Shown here piece by piece: positions 46,280 through 57,804 of a stretch of 64,000 nucleotides of DNA. Numbering within the stretch: position 1 is the stretch's first letter; every line of letters starts with the position of its first letter. The position numbers and the translations under genes are program-made. The DNA lies in NCBI RefSeq assembly GCF_007565055.1, contig NC_044560.1, forward strand, positions 90,277,295 to 90,341,294, in the 5' to 3' direction. A model generated the notes under the pieces. The model saw only the letters and a program-made list of their open reading frames with translations, made no database searches and was not told the DNA's origin. The DNA is from Rhinopithecus roxellana (Eukaryota; Chordata; Mammalia; Primates; Cercopithecidae).

Positions 46280-46369
46280 GTCCGCAAGCACATCAATGAT
46301 CTTTATGAAGATCTGCGGGATGGCCATAACCTGATCTCTCTGTTGGAGGTCCTCTCAGGCATCAAACTG
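46280..46369 (+). CDS. MACF1: MACF1 exon encoding the middle of CH1 (90 bp)
   Basis: The acceptor is TCATTCACAG/GTC and the donor is AAACTG/GTGAGC. The exon encodes exactly 30 residues in phase 0 at both ends, from VRKHINDLYEDL to LEVLSGIKL. It supplies the CH1 core helix with the DLRDGHNLISLLEVLSG motif conserved through plakins, spectrin and alpha-actinin. The sequence SGIKL at the end distinguishes MACF1 from DST (SGDTL) and plectin (SGDSL). The open frame runs five codons past the donor to a stop, so retention would truncate the protein inside CH1. The downstream intron of 4.2 kb contains an in-frame microexon candidate at 48107. The upstream 400 bases are free of Alu. Confidence 0.95.
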
Positions 46370-48106
46370 GTGAGCTTCTTCTAATGAATGGCCTCACAAT
46401 TGTGGCCCCACAAATGACATATTGGTCCATCTCGTTGAGTGCGAGGGCGGCAGCCATCACTGCTTCATCTATTAGGTGGGAGGAAGAAGTAGAAGGAAAT
46501 GTTAGTGGACTTTATTTCTAACTCAGAATTTACAAATTATATAATTTAAATTGATGTATTATATGTTCTCATTTCTTGAAGTGAGGAATTAGTTATATTC
46601 CTTTTTATATCTGCATGTTTTTGCATTACTTTTTCTTTATTTTCTAGATACTAATATTTCAGAAACGGTAGATTCATGTTTAAAGGTTTTTTTAAATTAG
46701 GTGTATTTTTTCTTCTTAGAGCTCTAGTCTGTATAGACACCTCTCATTTTCCAATCTATTATGAATTTTTTAAATTTTATGTATTCAGCTAAAGACATGA
46801 AGTTTACATTTAAAAGCCCAGGTGTTTGAAGTTATTTTTTTCCAAATCATCTCACTTTCTCCCTTCTGTGATTCATTGAGTCTCACAGATTTGGAGAGCT
46901 GCCGAAGTTGCTGTCTGAGCGTAGCCCTGGATATAGAACATCTGGGGTCCTTGAATAATTAATATGCCTGCTTCTTTCCAAAATGTTTTAACATTGATTA
47001 TGGGAAACACCTACGTATCTGAGGGCAAATCCTGTCTGAGCTTCTTGTCTTGCCAAATGATAGTTCTTCTACTTGCTTTCAGGGATGGAAATCACCCACT
47101 TGTAGGCCTACTGTTTTCTATATTTAAGCCTAATGGGAGCAGGTGATTCCATATAGTTCATATTCTTTCTCTCATGCCATAGACAACATAATTTTCATTT
47201 AGAAAAGTCCAGGGTTGAATACTGGAAATATCTGTGGAGAAATAGAGAACTGAAGAGATGTATAGCTCAAGTAGTCTGTGAAGACCGGCCCACTCCCTGC
47301 CTTTCTTAGTCATTGTTTGTTGTGTTTAAGTAACAGAATTTGGCACATTTGATTTTACTGCTTAAGTGATATTCAGCTCCTTCTAGGATTGGGGCTTGGC
47401 TTCCCCTGGGCCCTTTGTTTTGGTTTTGTATCTTTTTTTTTGCCTTGCAGTAGAATTAATTATATATATTTTAATGGCCTAAAATTGACAGAAGCTTTTG
47501 TTAGCATAGCCGGCACATTTAATTTCTAGTTCTTGCTCTCTGGCTCACATTTGTAAATCTAATAAGTAATCAGAATTTTACTTCTATTGTGCTGGACTTT
47601 ATTCTCACCACTCACAAAGTTATATTTTGGGCAATGTGTCTGGTACATTTAATGAATTTGTAATGATCTGATATTGAAAAGTGATCTCTTTTGGTTGTAT
47701 TGCTTATGTAATAAGTTGAAACTACTTCAATCTAATTTCTTTTCCTAACCTTTGAAAACCTTTAGGTGTTTGTGGAGATACTGATAGGATATCATCTCTT
47801 CACCAAAAAAACCATCCAGATATCTCTCTGACAGTTATTGTCACCATGTTTTTTCCCATAGTTGACTTAGAAAAGCAGAAAGGGTAGGAGGCCAAGGAGA
47901 ATTGAAGATGTGTTTCATCATAAGAAGTGTTCAGTGTAACCATCTGCTCTGATTTTGATTTAGTTTTATATCTTTTTCAGAGGTGGGAGGGTATTTTCAT
48001 ATTTGTTTTTCCTTTTTTTAAAAATGTTGCATTCATTTCCTTTCCATCTTTTTGTTGTGAATTTCTTGTTCCTCTGTTGTGTCTTTGCCTTGGTTGGTGG
48101 CCAAAG
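46370..48106. other. unique intronic sequence upstream of the microexon candidate
   Basis: About 1.7 kb is free of Alu and of recognised repeats, apart from short poly-T runs. No further exon is supported. Confidence 0.45.
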
Positions 48107-48136
48107 GAGCCAGCAGGGCTGAAGACCCTCCGTCTG
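48107..48136 (+). CDS. MACF1: candidate 30-bp alternative microexon inside CH1 (plectin 3alpha equivalent)
   Basis: Between the 90-bp and 78-bp exons a 30-base phase-0 segment is flanked by TGGCCAAAG/GAG and CGTCTG/GTGAGC, the same donor sequence as the preceding exon. The acceptor is preceded by a moderate pyrimidine tract (CCTCTGTTGTGTCTTTGCCT). It would insert EPAGLKTLRL between SGIKL and PREKGRM without disturbing the frame. Plectin has a known alternative exon, 3alpha, at this homologous junction, and its insert also ends in RL. That shared place and ending is the main support. Inserting ten residues in the CH1 loop would be expected to tune actin binding. An alternative donor (GTAGTA at 48200) would give a 93-base in-frame form with an acidic tail. 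The surrounding 3.9 kb has no Alu. Inclusion and tissue are unknown. Confidence 0.5.
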
Positions 48137-49745
48137 GTGAGCATGCCCTCCTGGCGCCATACAAACAACGAGGAGCAGGAGGAGGAAGATGATGATGATG
48201 TAGTAGGTCCTCCTGGGGATGCCAGCATCCCAGCTGGCACTGCTGGCACTGCAGGGCCATCAGAGAGTCTGAGGTTCTCAAGGTCTCCAAGTAGTTCAGT
48301 TTTACCGTTTGCCACCTTCTCATTTCACCTGGGAATTTGGGTCCCAAAGAAAGTAGTTAAAACTAATTGTACCTTTTGTCACTGTTAGATGCTTGTGGAC
48401 TGGGAATTGTTTTTCTTAGCTGAGAAGGGGTGGCACAAAAAGAATAATGGTTTTTGGAGGTGTCAAGTTCCCTTCTGACCTGGAGATCCATAGGTTTCTG
48501 GTGGCCTTGCTGTGTTTTCTGAGTGCAGATTGCAGAATTGTGGAAAATTTAGTTGACAGCATGACAATTAATTGCTCACAGCTCCACGGTCCAGACTAAC
48601 TGGTACTCTCCACCTCTCTGGCCTCTAGGTTCTCATCATACACCCTGTCATTTGTTTTCAAAGCAGCCTGTTTGCAAACTCACTGCATGGAGATACTCTG
48701 GCTTTGCTCAATAATATCTAGTTGCTATAGAGGACAGAGATTTAACTTGCATGTTCTTAGGGTATTTATTTTTGGTGGGGGGTACATAAGAGTAAAGATT
48801 AGAGTATAAGAGGAGTACATTCTGCCTGCAGGTCCTAAATTATAGTCCAAAATCTTTTTCCAGAAACAAGAATTAGGCAATATCCTCGTTCTCTGTCCTC
48901 TTAAAATCATTTTAAAAATACCTTTTGTCTCCCTTCTCGTTGCCTTAGAATCTTCCATTTTATAGGCACTATCATCTTCTAGCCATATTCACAATTAGTT
49001 GAGCTGAAATGACTGAGAAAAGGTTCTTACTAAAAAGATTTTTCTTAAACCTTTGACTGAAGAAGTTATCCTGTGCCCAGAGAGGCCTTGACATCACTGT
49101 GTACAGATTCTCCTATTTGAGAAGTGTTGCTTAGAAGTGTTGGAGAGTGCCCAGAAGATGCTTCCATCTTTATCTCTCCATGTTTAGGCTACTTTTTGCC
49201 CATTTTAATTTGGAGCAATGTTTTTCTCTGTGCAGACACCCGCAACAGAGCTACCTTGTATTTTATCAGCCTTTAATTAGTGCCAATTTGACACTTACAA
49301 AAAAGTGGATATAACATAGAGTGATACTTCAGTCCAAATTTTAGCAAAATAAAAGCAACATTAGAAAGTAAGCAGAAAAAAATGTTCTAGGGGTAGATAT
49401 CCCTTTCTGCGATACTCAGTAGGCAAAGAGACTGCATTCACTTTCTGACTGGTAATAGTTGAGCCTTGGACAGGGTACCAGAGGCACTGGATAGAGATGG
49501 GCTTCTCTCCAATGGGTTGTATGACATCTGGGATTGAATGACTGGCATAACTTTCTCAGGAGTAATTATGTTGACAGCCCCACACTATCAAAGTTTTGTT
49601 TGCTCTGGGTATTTCATGCTGGGGTAAAGGGTGCCCTTCAGTGACAGCTATGTTCCTGGGAAACTGGTTACTTCCTAATTTTTGCCTCCCATTTTGGATA
49701 TTTTCACTTGTTTCTTGAGTATATGTAACTTCTCATTTCCTATGG
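48137..49745. other. unique intronic sequence downstream of the microexon candidate
   Basis: The frame of the microexon stays open to 48388, with an acidic EEQEEEDDDD stretch from a GAT repeat at 48188-48199. The rest of the 1.6 kb has no recognisable feature. Confidence 0.45.
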
Positions 49746-49780
49746 TTAAAAATCAGCTATCTGGTTTTTGTTTTGTTTTG

Positions 49781-49811
<31 letters not shown>

Positions 49812-50106
49812 GAGGTAGAGTCTCACTTCATCTCCCAGGCTGGAGTACAGTACATGATCTTGGCCCACTGCAACTTCGACCTCCTGGGTTTAAGCGATTC
49901 TTGTGCTTCAGACTCCCAAGTAGCTGGGATTACAGGCATGTGCCACCATGCCTGGCTAATTTTTGAGGAGCCAATGAAGAGATGGGGTTTCACCACGTTG
50001 GCCAGGCTTGTCTCGAACTCCCGGGCTCAAGCAGTCCTCTTGCCTCGGCCTCCCAAAGTGTTGGGGTTATAGGTGTGAGTCACTGCACTTGGCCAAAAAT
50101 TGGCTA
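49746..50106 (-). mobile_element. Alu (antisense) with TTTTG-repeat tail and target-site duplications
   Basis: The body ends CACTTGGCC at 50094. AAAAATCAGCTATC before and AAAAATTGGCTATC after are a slightly diverged duplication. Confidence 0.9.
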
Positions 50107-50578
50107 TCTTGAGCTCCTTTTGCCATGTTTGTAATAAGGTTGACTCCATCTATTACTGTGCAATATGTAATTGGGACTTTCCACCCTTTCTCTATGATAG
50201 CATTTAACTGTGATTTTAGGAGCCATAGAGCCAAACTCTGTTCCCATTAACCTCACATCCAGAATCGAGTTCTGCCACATGTGACTGCAGATGAACCTGA
50301 ACAGAAGCTGTGGCATTGATTCAGCATTAGTGGTCAAACAGTATTCTGTGTTTGCGAGATGTGTAGTGGTACACAAGGCATTTTGGGGACCTCAGAGAGC
50401 CTGGTCGAAACACGTACAGGCCTGGTCTTAGGGGGTGCTTTATGTAATGCTCCCACGCCTGGCTTCTACTGTGAGGAATTCTTGTGTGGTCCTTTAGTCC
50501 TTGAAATAAAAGAGAAAGGGTCTGTATGGTTAAATTGTGTAGCCAGAATTAACATCCCTTTTGTTTGTTTGTTTGCAG

Positions 50579-50656
50579 CCCCGGGAGAAGGGCAGGATGC
50601 GTTTTCATAGGCTGCAGAATGTGCAGATTGCCCTGGACTTCCTAAAGCAGCGACAG
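50579..50656 (+). CDS. MACF1: MACF1 exon encoding CH1 PREKGRMRF segment (78 bp)
   Basis: The acceptor follows a TTTGTTTGTTTGTTTGCAG tract and the donor is CGACAG/GTAAGA, a near-consensus site. The exon encodes 26 residues in phase 0, starting PREKGRMRFHRLQNVQ and ending ALDFLKQRQ. The PREKGRMRFHxLQNVQ block is nearly invariant in plakins, while DFLKQRQ marks MACF1 (DST has DYLKRRQ, plectin DYLRHRQ). It forms the CH1 helix region next to the third exon-exon junction. A recent antisense AluY begins 65 bases after the donor. The upstream junction is where the 30-bp microexon at 48107 would be inserted. Confidence 0.95.
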
Positions 50657-50710
50657 GTAAGACCATCACATGCTTTCCCCATTCTTCTAGGCTGTGTTGG
50701 CATTGGGGCC

Positions 50711-51038
50711 CTATTTAGAGAGTTTTTTTTTTTTTTTTTTTTTTTTTGAGACGGAGTCTTGCTCTGTCACCCAGGCTGGAGTGCAGTGGCGCCATCTCGG
50801 CTCACTGCAAGCTCCGCCTCCTGAGTTTACGCCATTCTCCTGCCTCAGCCTCCCGAGTAGCTGGGACTACAGGCGCCCGCCATCTTGCCCAGCTAGTTTT
50901 TTGTATTTTTAGTAGAGACGGGGTTTCACCGGGTTAGCCAGGATGGTCTCGATCTCCTGACCTCGTGATCCGCCCGCCTCGGCCTCCCAAAGTGCTGGGA
51001 TTACAGGCTTGAGCCACCACACCCGGCCTATTTAGAGA
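50711..51038 (-). mobile_element. young AluY (antisense), 65 bases after a CH1 exon
   Basis: CTATTTAGAGA lies at 50711-50721 and 51028-51038. The long T tail is intact. Confidence 0.95.
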
Positions 51039-51639
51039 TGTTTTTAGTGCCCCTTGTAAGCTCTTAGTAAATGCTAAATCTGATTGACCCACTTCTGAGT
51101 CTTAACTTGCTAGCGAGCAATTGTATTCTGGTTAGAGAAATCATTCAGTACTCCTTACACAGAATTTGTGACCTCCTTGAGAGGAAGAATGTTCACAGAG
51201 AAGAACATGATGATAAAGATGGAGTTTTGTGGACCCACTTTAGGTGGGGGTCAAAATGAAGATGAAAAATAAACTAGAAAAGAGATGGAAAAGAGGTGTA
51301 GCATCCAGGAAGAGAGAGGACCAAATTGGTATATCACGGTGAAAATGAGATAAGGGGGTGGTGTGGATTGTTGAATGCCACATCAGATCTGAGAAAAAGT
51401 CTAAGTTGTTAAGCATTGATAACTTAATTGAGCAGTTTAATACAGGAGAAAGATATTTAGAGTATAGTAGACCTAGATATATGAAGGGAGAAATAAGTTT
51501 TTCCTTCCCTAGATGAGGAAGACAACAACCCATTTTTAGACATAGGAAGAGGAGCCAATGAAGAGAGTAAGATTGAAAATGAGCATGAGGAGGAGTATTA
51601 GTAGTCACAGAACGTTTCACCGAGAAGATACCTTAACGT

Positions 51640-51790
51640 TATACTAGTCCAGTTTCTTCTTATAGATAAAGAGACTGAGACCCGGACTGGTAAATGACCT
51701 GCCTCAAATCACAAGTCAGAGCAAAGCTGGGACTTTAACTCAGGCCTTCTGACATGCAGTTTAGTGCACCTTCCACTATCCATGCTGCTT
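51640..51790 (-). repeat. MIR (antisense)
   Basis: AAAGAGACTGAGACCCGGAC and CTGGGACTTTAACTCAGGCC match antisense MIR. Confidence 0.75.
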
Positions 51791-52229
51791 TCTACACAGC
51801 ACCCTTCCTCCTTTGCTTCCTAACTGAGGGAACCAAATCCAGGGATTGATGGATGAGAAGCAGAGCACAACTGGTGTGGCCATCTTTGAAAAAGAAAAGA
51901 AAAACATCTCTTCTTCTGAGAGACAAGGAGAATGACAGAGGGAGGGGTGAAGATACAGAGATGGTTTGTGGTAGAAAGAAGATGGATGAGGGAGTCAAAG
52001 AGTTCATCTGCTTAGAGTGAGCCGTATGGAAAATATTTGGGATATCTAGGGTTGCCAAGCAACAACAGGGTCAACATGACATTAAATGGTATGCGTATTT
52101 TTGGAGTCAGTTCATTTTTGTCACTCTTATCAGTAATTCTCATTAACTTAGAAAATTCTCTGTTTGCTCTCATAACAATTTACTTCTGATATAACATTTC
52201 TTACTTTCTTGTTGTTTCTCTCTTTGCTC

Positions 52230-52355
52230 CAATGCATTGTAGGCTCTGTGAGGACGGGGAATAAGATCTTAACATTTTACCTTCATCTGTCATAATGAAT
52301 GGTCCTCAATTGGCACTTAATAAATATTTGCTGAAATAAATTGATAAATGAAAGG
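52230..52355 (+). repeat. L2 LINE 3' end
   Basis: GTAGGCTCTGTGAGGACGGGG and TTAATAAATATTTGCTGAAAT are the L2 terminus. Confidence 0.75.
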
Positions 52356-53535
52356 TGGTAGGAGAAGTGGAGGTTGCTGGGAGAAAGCAGCATTGAAATG
52401 GCTGTGTGTGGAGCTAGAGGAAAAGGGTGGGGCCCTTACTGGGCAGGGTTTATGAGAAGAATTGATTAGCTAGAAGTCTAAATCAGGACAAAAAGTGACT
52501 TTGGTTACTATGATAGAATGAAAACGTGGCCAAGTAAGAACAGTGGATTCAAAGAAGGGCAGGGAGATTGCTAGAGCAGTTCTTGGTAATGGGAAAGTCC
52601 AAGATGTAGCTGTGCAGATGGAAAAATAAAAAGTCATCAGAATTCAAAAGGCAGGCAATTTGTGCAGATAGGGTAATATTTGGGACAACAATATAAATGC
52701 TAAATTTCCAGGAAAGATGGTAGATGATGAGGCAGGAAAAGAGAATAGGTGCTAGGTACTGAGGTCATTGAGAAAAAGGTTAGCAGAGATTAGAAGGTGG
52801 TTTGGCCAAAGGTGGTAGACTTCACAATGAAAGGGGAAAGCGCTAACAGAGGTAGGTCTGAGGAATGTGGACTTGGCTGGTACTGGTAACCCACCAACTG
52901 TCGACTGTTGGTGACTAGGAAAACTAAATTCTTGGGGAGGGGACAGGTTTTCCCACTTCTACCCCACTCCCACCATATAGAAGAGGAGACGAAGATACAG
53001 AAAAGGGAAAGAACTTGCTCAGATGTAAGGGAGAAATGAGGCTTCCATTTGAGAAGGTCACTAGGGTCCTTTTGAGATACACAAGTTTCAGTTCAATAGA
53101 AGAGATAAAGGGAGGACAGCTGAAGGAGACTGTGTCACAGGACTCTGAGGGTATGATAGAGGAGGCTAACAGAGGTGAAGTAGAAGTAGGGTGGTTTGCC
53201 CAGGATACTCCCAGTTTTAAAGTTTTAAAGTTTTAAAGTTCCACATCCCAGGCAATTCCTCAGTTCCCAGCACACTGGGGCAGTAAGTCAGCCTGGGGAG
53301 AGGGTGTGTCAGGGCACATTGTGTTGCGGGGATGAGATTTTAGGAGTAAAGCAGGTGCTGCGGGAGGCATGGCGGTATGGATATCTGTGACAAATGGAGG
53401 TGAGAGCAGGCCAAAGACTGGTGAGAGAAGAGAGGCATCTCTGTTTTTTGTCTTTCTCTCTCAGAACCTTAAAAAAAAAAAAAAAGGCAAAAAAGAAAGA
53501 AATCTTGGACCTGATGGCAATAAAAAAGTCACCCA

Positions 53536-54125
53536 CAATACCTTGTGCTTGTGAGGTTGCTTTTCTGGTGAGAATGCAAAATGGCATAGCCACTCTGATG
53601 ACTTCTTATAAAGCTAATCATATATCATATAACCCAGCAATCCCACTCCTAGGAATATGCCCTAAAGAAATTACTATGCTCACACAAAAACCTGTACATG
53701 AATATTCATAATTGCCAAAAACTAGAAATAGTTCACATACCCTTCAATGGATAAATGGGTGAACAAAGAGTAGCATATCTCTATAATGGAATACTACTCA
53801 GTGATCAAAAGGAGCAAACTGTTGATTCATGCAACAACTTGGATAGGGATCTCAAGGGCATTATGCTGAGAGAAATAAAAAGTCTGTTTCAAAATGTTGC
53901 ATGCTGCACTCTGGAAAAAGCAAAACAAGGGATCAGGATCATATCAGTGGTTGTCAGGAATTAGGGGTGAGAGTTGGGTTTAACTACAAGGAGGGGGCCA
54001 GCACAAGGGATCTTTTTGGGGTGATGAAAGTGTTTTGTGGTGGTAGTTGCATGAATCTATACATGTGTTGAAACTCATAGAACTGTACACCAAAAAAGAA
54101 ATCGGTTTAACTATAAATTAATAAT
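53536..54125 (+). repeat. L1M LINE 3' region (sense)
   Basis: AACCCAGCAATCCCACTCCT, ATGGAATACTACTCAGTGAT, GCAACAACTTGGATAGG and GAACTGTACACCAAAAAAG are in the standard L1 order. It ends about 70 bases before a MACF1 acceptor. Confidence 0.9.
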
Positions 54126-54192
54126 GAAATGATGCAAAAATTTAATCAAAACAAAAAGTCCTCTCTGAGTCTTGCTTTTGTTTCTTTTTCAG

Positions 54193-54285
54193 GTGAAACT
54201 AGTGAATATTCGCAATGATGACATCACAGATGGCAACCCCAAGTTGACCCTAGGTCTGATCTGGACCATTATTTTGCATTTCCAG
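54193..54285 (+). CDS. MACF1: MACF1 exon completing CH1 (93 bp)
   Basis: The acceptor is TTGTTTCTTTTTCAG/GTG and the donor is TTCCAG/GTAGGG. The exon encodes 31 residues in phase 0, VKLVNIRNDDITDG through IWTIILHFQ. It contains the second actinin-type actin-binding signature (LVNIRNDDITDGNPKLTLGL onward) and ends CH1. With the three upstream exons it gives about 108 residues, a normal CH-domain length. The next family exon should begin with ISDI and open the linker to CH2. No such sequence was found in the remaining 9.7 kb, so the following intron runs off the window. An old L1M fragment ends only about 70 bases before the acceptor. Confidence 0.95.
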
Positions 54286-55540
54286 GTAGGGTATGTGAAG
54301 TTTGGGATTCCTGCTGCTTGATTTGGACATGGCCTAGAAAGTTGCACTGCCTTGCACAGACAGCATTGAGCCTTCCTTCTCTCTATATGGCAGTGAACAA
54401 AGGTGGATGGGAGTTGGAAAGGAAAATTAAGATTGGTCTGGAGACAAGCTGTTGTATCGTAAACCCAAAACTTTCTAATTATTTGCTTAATGAAATGGAG
54501 GGATTTTTTTTTTACCCATTTGTGGTTTGGCCCTGTCCTCAGCAGTCTGATTATTAGAGATCTGTTTGCTCAGCTGAATCAAAATGAGGCTCTTGAAGGA
54601 CTCAGAATATGAGGGTTGAGAAAAGCTGTTGGTGTTGATGCTTTAGAAGGGTGGAGTGAAGGTTCATAATCCTGCTCTAATGTAGACTTTTTCTCATCTC
54701 TTATAACCTTTAAACAAGCCTCGTTAATTATAATACTTTAGTATCTGGGTTTGTATATGTGCTGGCAAGCACAACCTTGCAGCGGCCATCACACCCAAGA
54801 GCATCTTGAATGTTCACATGGTCACATGGCCTTCCTCTTCCTAAGAAGGCAAATCCTTTTTAGATCTGAATTACTCTTGGAAAAGTACAGCCCTATTTTT
54901 ATAAAAAGGCTGTTCTTTTACATCCCTTTTAGGTCAAAGCTATTTCTCAGATAGCTCTCTGATACCGAGTTGCTGCACATGAGGCTGATGGATTAGAGGG
55001 AGCATTTCCTCAGCTAGTGGGAAGAGAAGGCAGGGTCTGACTCCAGGGATGAGGCCAAGGTGACATCCTAGCTGGGGAGTTGGCGCTACCTGCTGGTTAA
55101 AGATAGAACAACAGGTGTCCCTGAATTCCTGAGAGAAAAAGCTGAGTGCTTAGCTTGTTTCTTGAGGCTCTAGTTTGGAACCAATGCTGGCAGTCACCAG
55201 CATGGATAGGGCTAGGATTGTGTGGTGGTAACATGTATTTTTGTGGAACCACAGAGTATCCTCAGGCAAGCATTGGGCATGGGGATAACCAGGAACATGA
55301 ACTTGGCAGGTGTGCTTTGGCAGAATGGGAAACTTTGTTGAGCTTTCATGGAGGACTACAGTTATCCCTTTGGAACTCTTCTGAACAGAGGAGCTTTTAG
55401 AGAAATTTGTTTGTTTTTTGGCCACAAATCTGCCCTCACTGTGAGTGACCAATGTTAGTCTCATAGATGTGAGGTAAGGAGAATTTATTCACTGTCTGTA
55501 TTCACCCCAACTACTACAACTAAATTAATTTTTTTCTTTT
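54286..55540. other. unassigned start of the intron after CH1
   Basis: About 1.25 kb shows no named repeat and no further exon. Confidence 0.45.
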
Positions 55541-55544
55541 CTTT

Positions 55545-55845
55545 TCTTTCTTTTTTTTTTTTTTGAGGGAGTTTCACTCTACTTGCCCAGGCTGGAGTAC
55601 AATGATGTGTTCTTGGCTCGCTGCAACCTCCACCTCCCGGGTTCAAGCGATTCTCCTGCCTCAGCCTCGCAAGTAGCTGGGATTACAGGCACCTGCCAAC
55701 ACGCCCAGCTAATTTATGCGTTTTTAGTAGAGATGGAGTTTCACCATGTTGGCCAGGCTGGTCTCGAACTCCTGACCTCAGGTGATCCACCTGCCTCGGT
55801 CTCCCAAAGTGCTAGGATTACAGGCGTGAGCCACTGCACCAGGCC
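55545..55845 (-). mobile_element. Alu (antisense)
   Basis: Full length, ending TGCACCAGGCC. Confidence 0.95.
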
Positions 55846-55862
55846 ATAACAAATGTTTAAAT

Positions 55863-56163
55863 AGAAAAAACATTTTGTTTTGCTCTTGTTGCCCAGGCTG
55901 GAGTGCAATGGCACAGTCTCCATTCACTGCAACCTCCGCTTCCTGGGTTCAAGCGATTCTCCTGCCTCAGTCTTCCGAGTAGCTGGGATTACAGTCATGT
56001 GCCACTACACCCGGCTAATTTTGTATTTTTAGTAGAGATGGGGTTTCTCCATGTTGGTCAGGCTGGTCTTAAACTCCCGACCTCAGGTGATCCACCCGCC
56101 TCAGCCTCCCAAAGTGCTGGAATTATAGGCATGAGCCACCGTGCCCGGCCAGAAAAAACATTT
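55863..56163 (-). mobile_element. Alu (antisense) lacking its A-tail but with 13-bp direct repeats
   Basis: AGAAAAAACATTT lies at 55863-55875 and 56151-56163. The body begins at TTTGCTCTTGTTGCCC with no tail or GAGACGGAG. Confidence 0.85.
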
Positions 56164-56595
56164 CCCTGAAGCATTTAAAAATTTTATTTCTTTCTGTTTA
56201 CTAGTTTTCAGAATAATTAGTTGGTTCCCTAAGATTCTCCAAAGGTGACCAATAATAGTTTCTTTGTTCACCATCATTTTTTAAAATATCACTGTGACTC
56301 ATGGATTTTTAAACAGACTTAATGTTGTTCCAATCAAATACAGTTATTCTTCTTCTTAATAAAATCAAATAGCTCCATCTTTGGCTGGAAAGAGGCTTTC
56401 ACGTTGACTCTGAGTCCTTTGGCATGACCACAGTGGTCTTTGATAATTTCCTTTGTTTCTTGTGTGATGAGGTGTTCCAGACTCTTTTTTTATATTTTCT
56501 ATCCCAAGCCTGAAATTCTTAATTTCTCCTAGGAACTGGTTCTCTATTTATTGACCACAGTCTGAATGCTCCTAGGTTGCGCATTATTTCTTTCT
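56164..56595. other. unassigned intronic sequence
   Basis: An AT-rich stretch between two Alus, without a recognisable feature. Confidence 0.4.
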
Positions 56596-56921
56596 TTCTT
56601 TCCTTTTTTTTTTTTTTTTTTGAGGCAGAGTTTTGCTCTTGTTGCCCAGGCTGGAGTGCAATGATGCCATCTTGGCTTACCGAAACCTCTGCCTCCCGGG
56701 TGCAAGCGATTCTCCTGCCTCAGCCTCCCAAGTAGCTGGGATTACAGGCGTGTGCCACCACACTCAGCTAATTTTTTTATTATTAGTAGAGATGGGGTTT
56801 TACCATGTTGGCCAGGCTGGTCTCAAACTCCTGACCTCAGGTGATCCACCTGCCTCGGCTTCTCAAAGTGCTTGGATTACAGGCGTGAGCCACCACGCCC
56901 GGCCGATTGCCCATTATTTCT
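56577..56921 (-). mobile_element. Alu (antisense) with target-site duplications
   Basis: TTGCGCATTATTTCT before and TTGCCCATTATTTCT after differ at one base. Confidence 0.9.
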
Positions 56922-57344
56922 AGGCTTTTTCTATGGACAGAGCTAGGCAATACTTGTATTATCTCTAAACAACAACAACAACAACAAGAAACCAAGCAAA
57001 CAAACAAACAAAAAAACCCCATGAATTTGTGCTGGTATTTCAAATTCAAATTTAGGATTGCAGGGTTTTATTTAACTTATTTGACTTTATATTTCTATCT
57101 TTTTTTTTTCTTATACTGAAAATCTTGATCTTAACAGTAATGTTGTTACCTACTCTTTTCCTACACACACAGAGATCTGTAAAGTCGTATGTATTACTTG
57201 TAATATATTTGAATCCAAGTAACAATGTGAATGTTATTGTTAGCAGTATGATTACTTAGAATTTTATTATTGCATTGCAGTTCTTTTTGTCCTTAGTGTA
57301 TATTTTCTAAGGATGTGCAAATAATTATATTTTATTTCATTTAT

Positions 57345-57474
57345 TATTTTGAAAAAGTAGATGAGGGTCTCACTATATTGCCCAGGCTAATATTGAATTC
57401 CTGGGCTCAAGTCATCCTCCTCCCTCAGCCTCCTAAAGTGCTGGAATTATAGGCATGAGCCACTGGGCCCAGCC
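57345..57474 (-). mobile_element. Alu single arm (antisense)
   Basis: One arm ending CTGGGCCCAGCC. Confidence 0.75.
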
Positions 57475-57804
57475 ACAAATTACTATATTCTAAAGTCACT
57501 TGAAATAATTTATCTCTGTTGTTGTTAAGCCACAAATTCAATACACAATTAAGGTTCATTTGTTTTTATTTGCTTTCAGTTCTAGGGGGTTGCTTTTTTC
57601 CTTTCAATTTTACCTTACGTTATGTAGATCATTTACATTGTTCCAAAGGGAAATTTTAAAAAGTTAAATACAAATTGTGTTCAGAGAAGTCTAGCTTCCA
57701 TCTCTGCTCCCTCCATTCTGTATCTTCCCTTTCTCAGTAGTTAGCTAAATGTTTTAAAACACCTTTTTGGTTATAATTTCTATTGTTTGTTTATTTTAGG
57801 AAAA

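Larger units (their letters stand above)
51040..53535. other. Alu-free, purine-rich intronic sequence
   Basis: This 2.5-kb stretch between two CH1 exons holds a MIR (51640-51790) and an L2 3' end (52230-52355). The remainder is GA-rich on the + strand and unassigned. A small tandem repeat of TTTTAAAG occurs three times at about 53216-53240. Confidence 0.45.

Noticed and set aside
46370..46384. Read-through of the 90-bp exon to a stop codon
   Set aside because: The strong GTGAGC donor and perfect join to PREKG show normal splicing; retention is possible but not supported.
29787..54285. DST (dystonin) or plectin as the gene identity
   Set aside because: SGIKL and DFLKQRQ fit MACF1; DST has SGDTL and DYLKRRQ, plectin SGDSL and DYLRHRQ.
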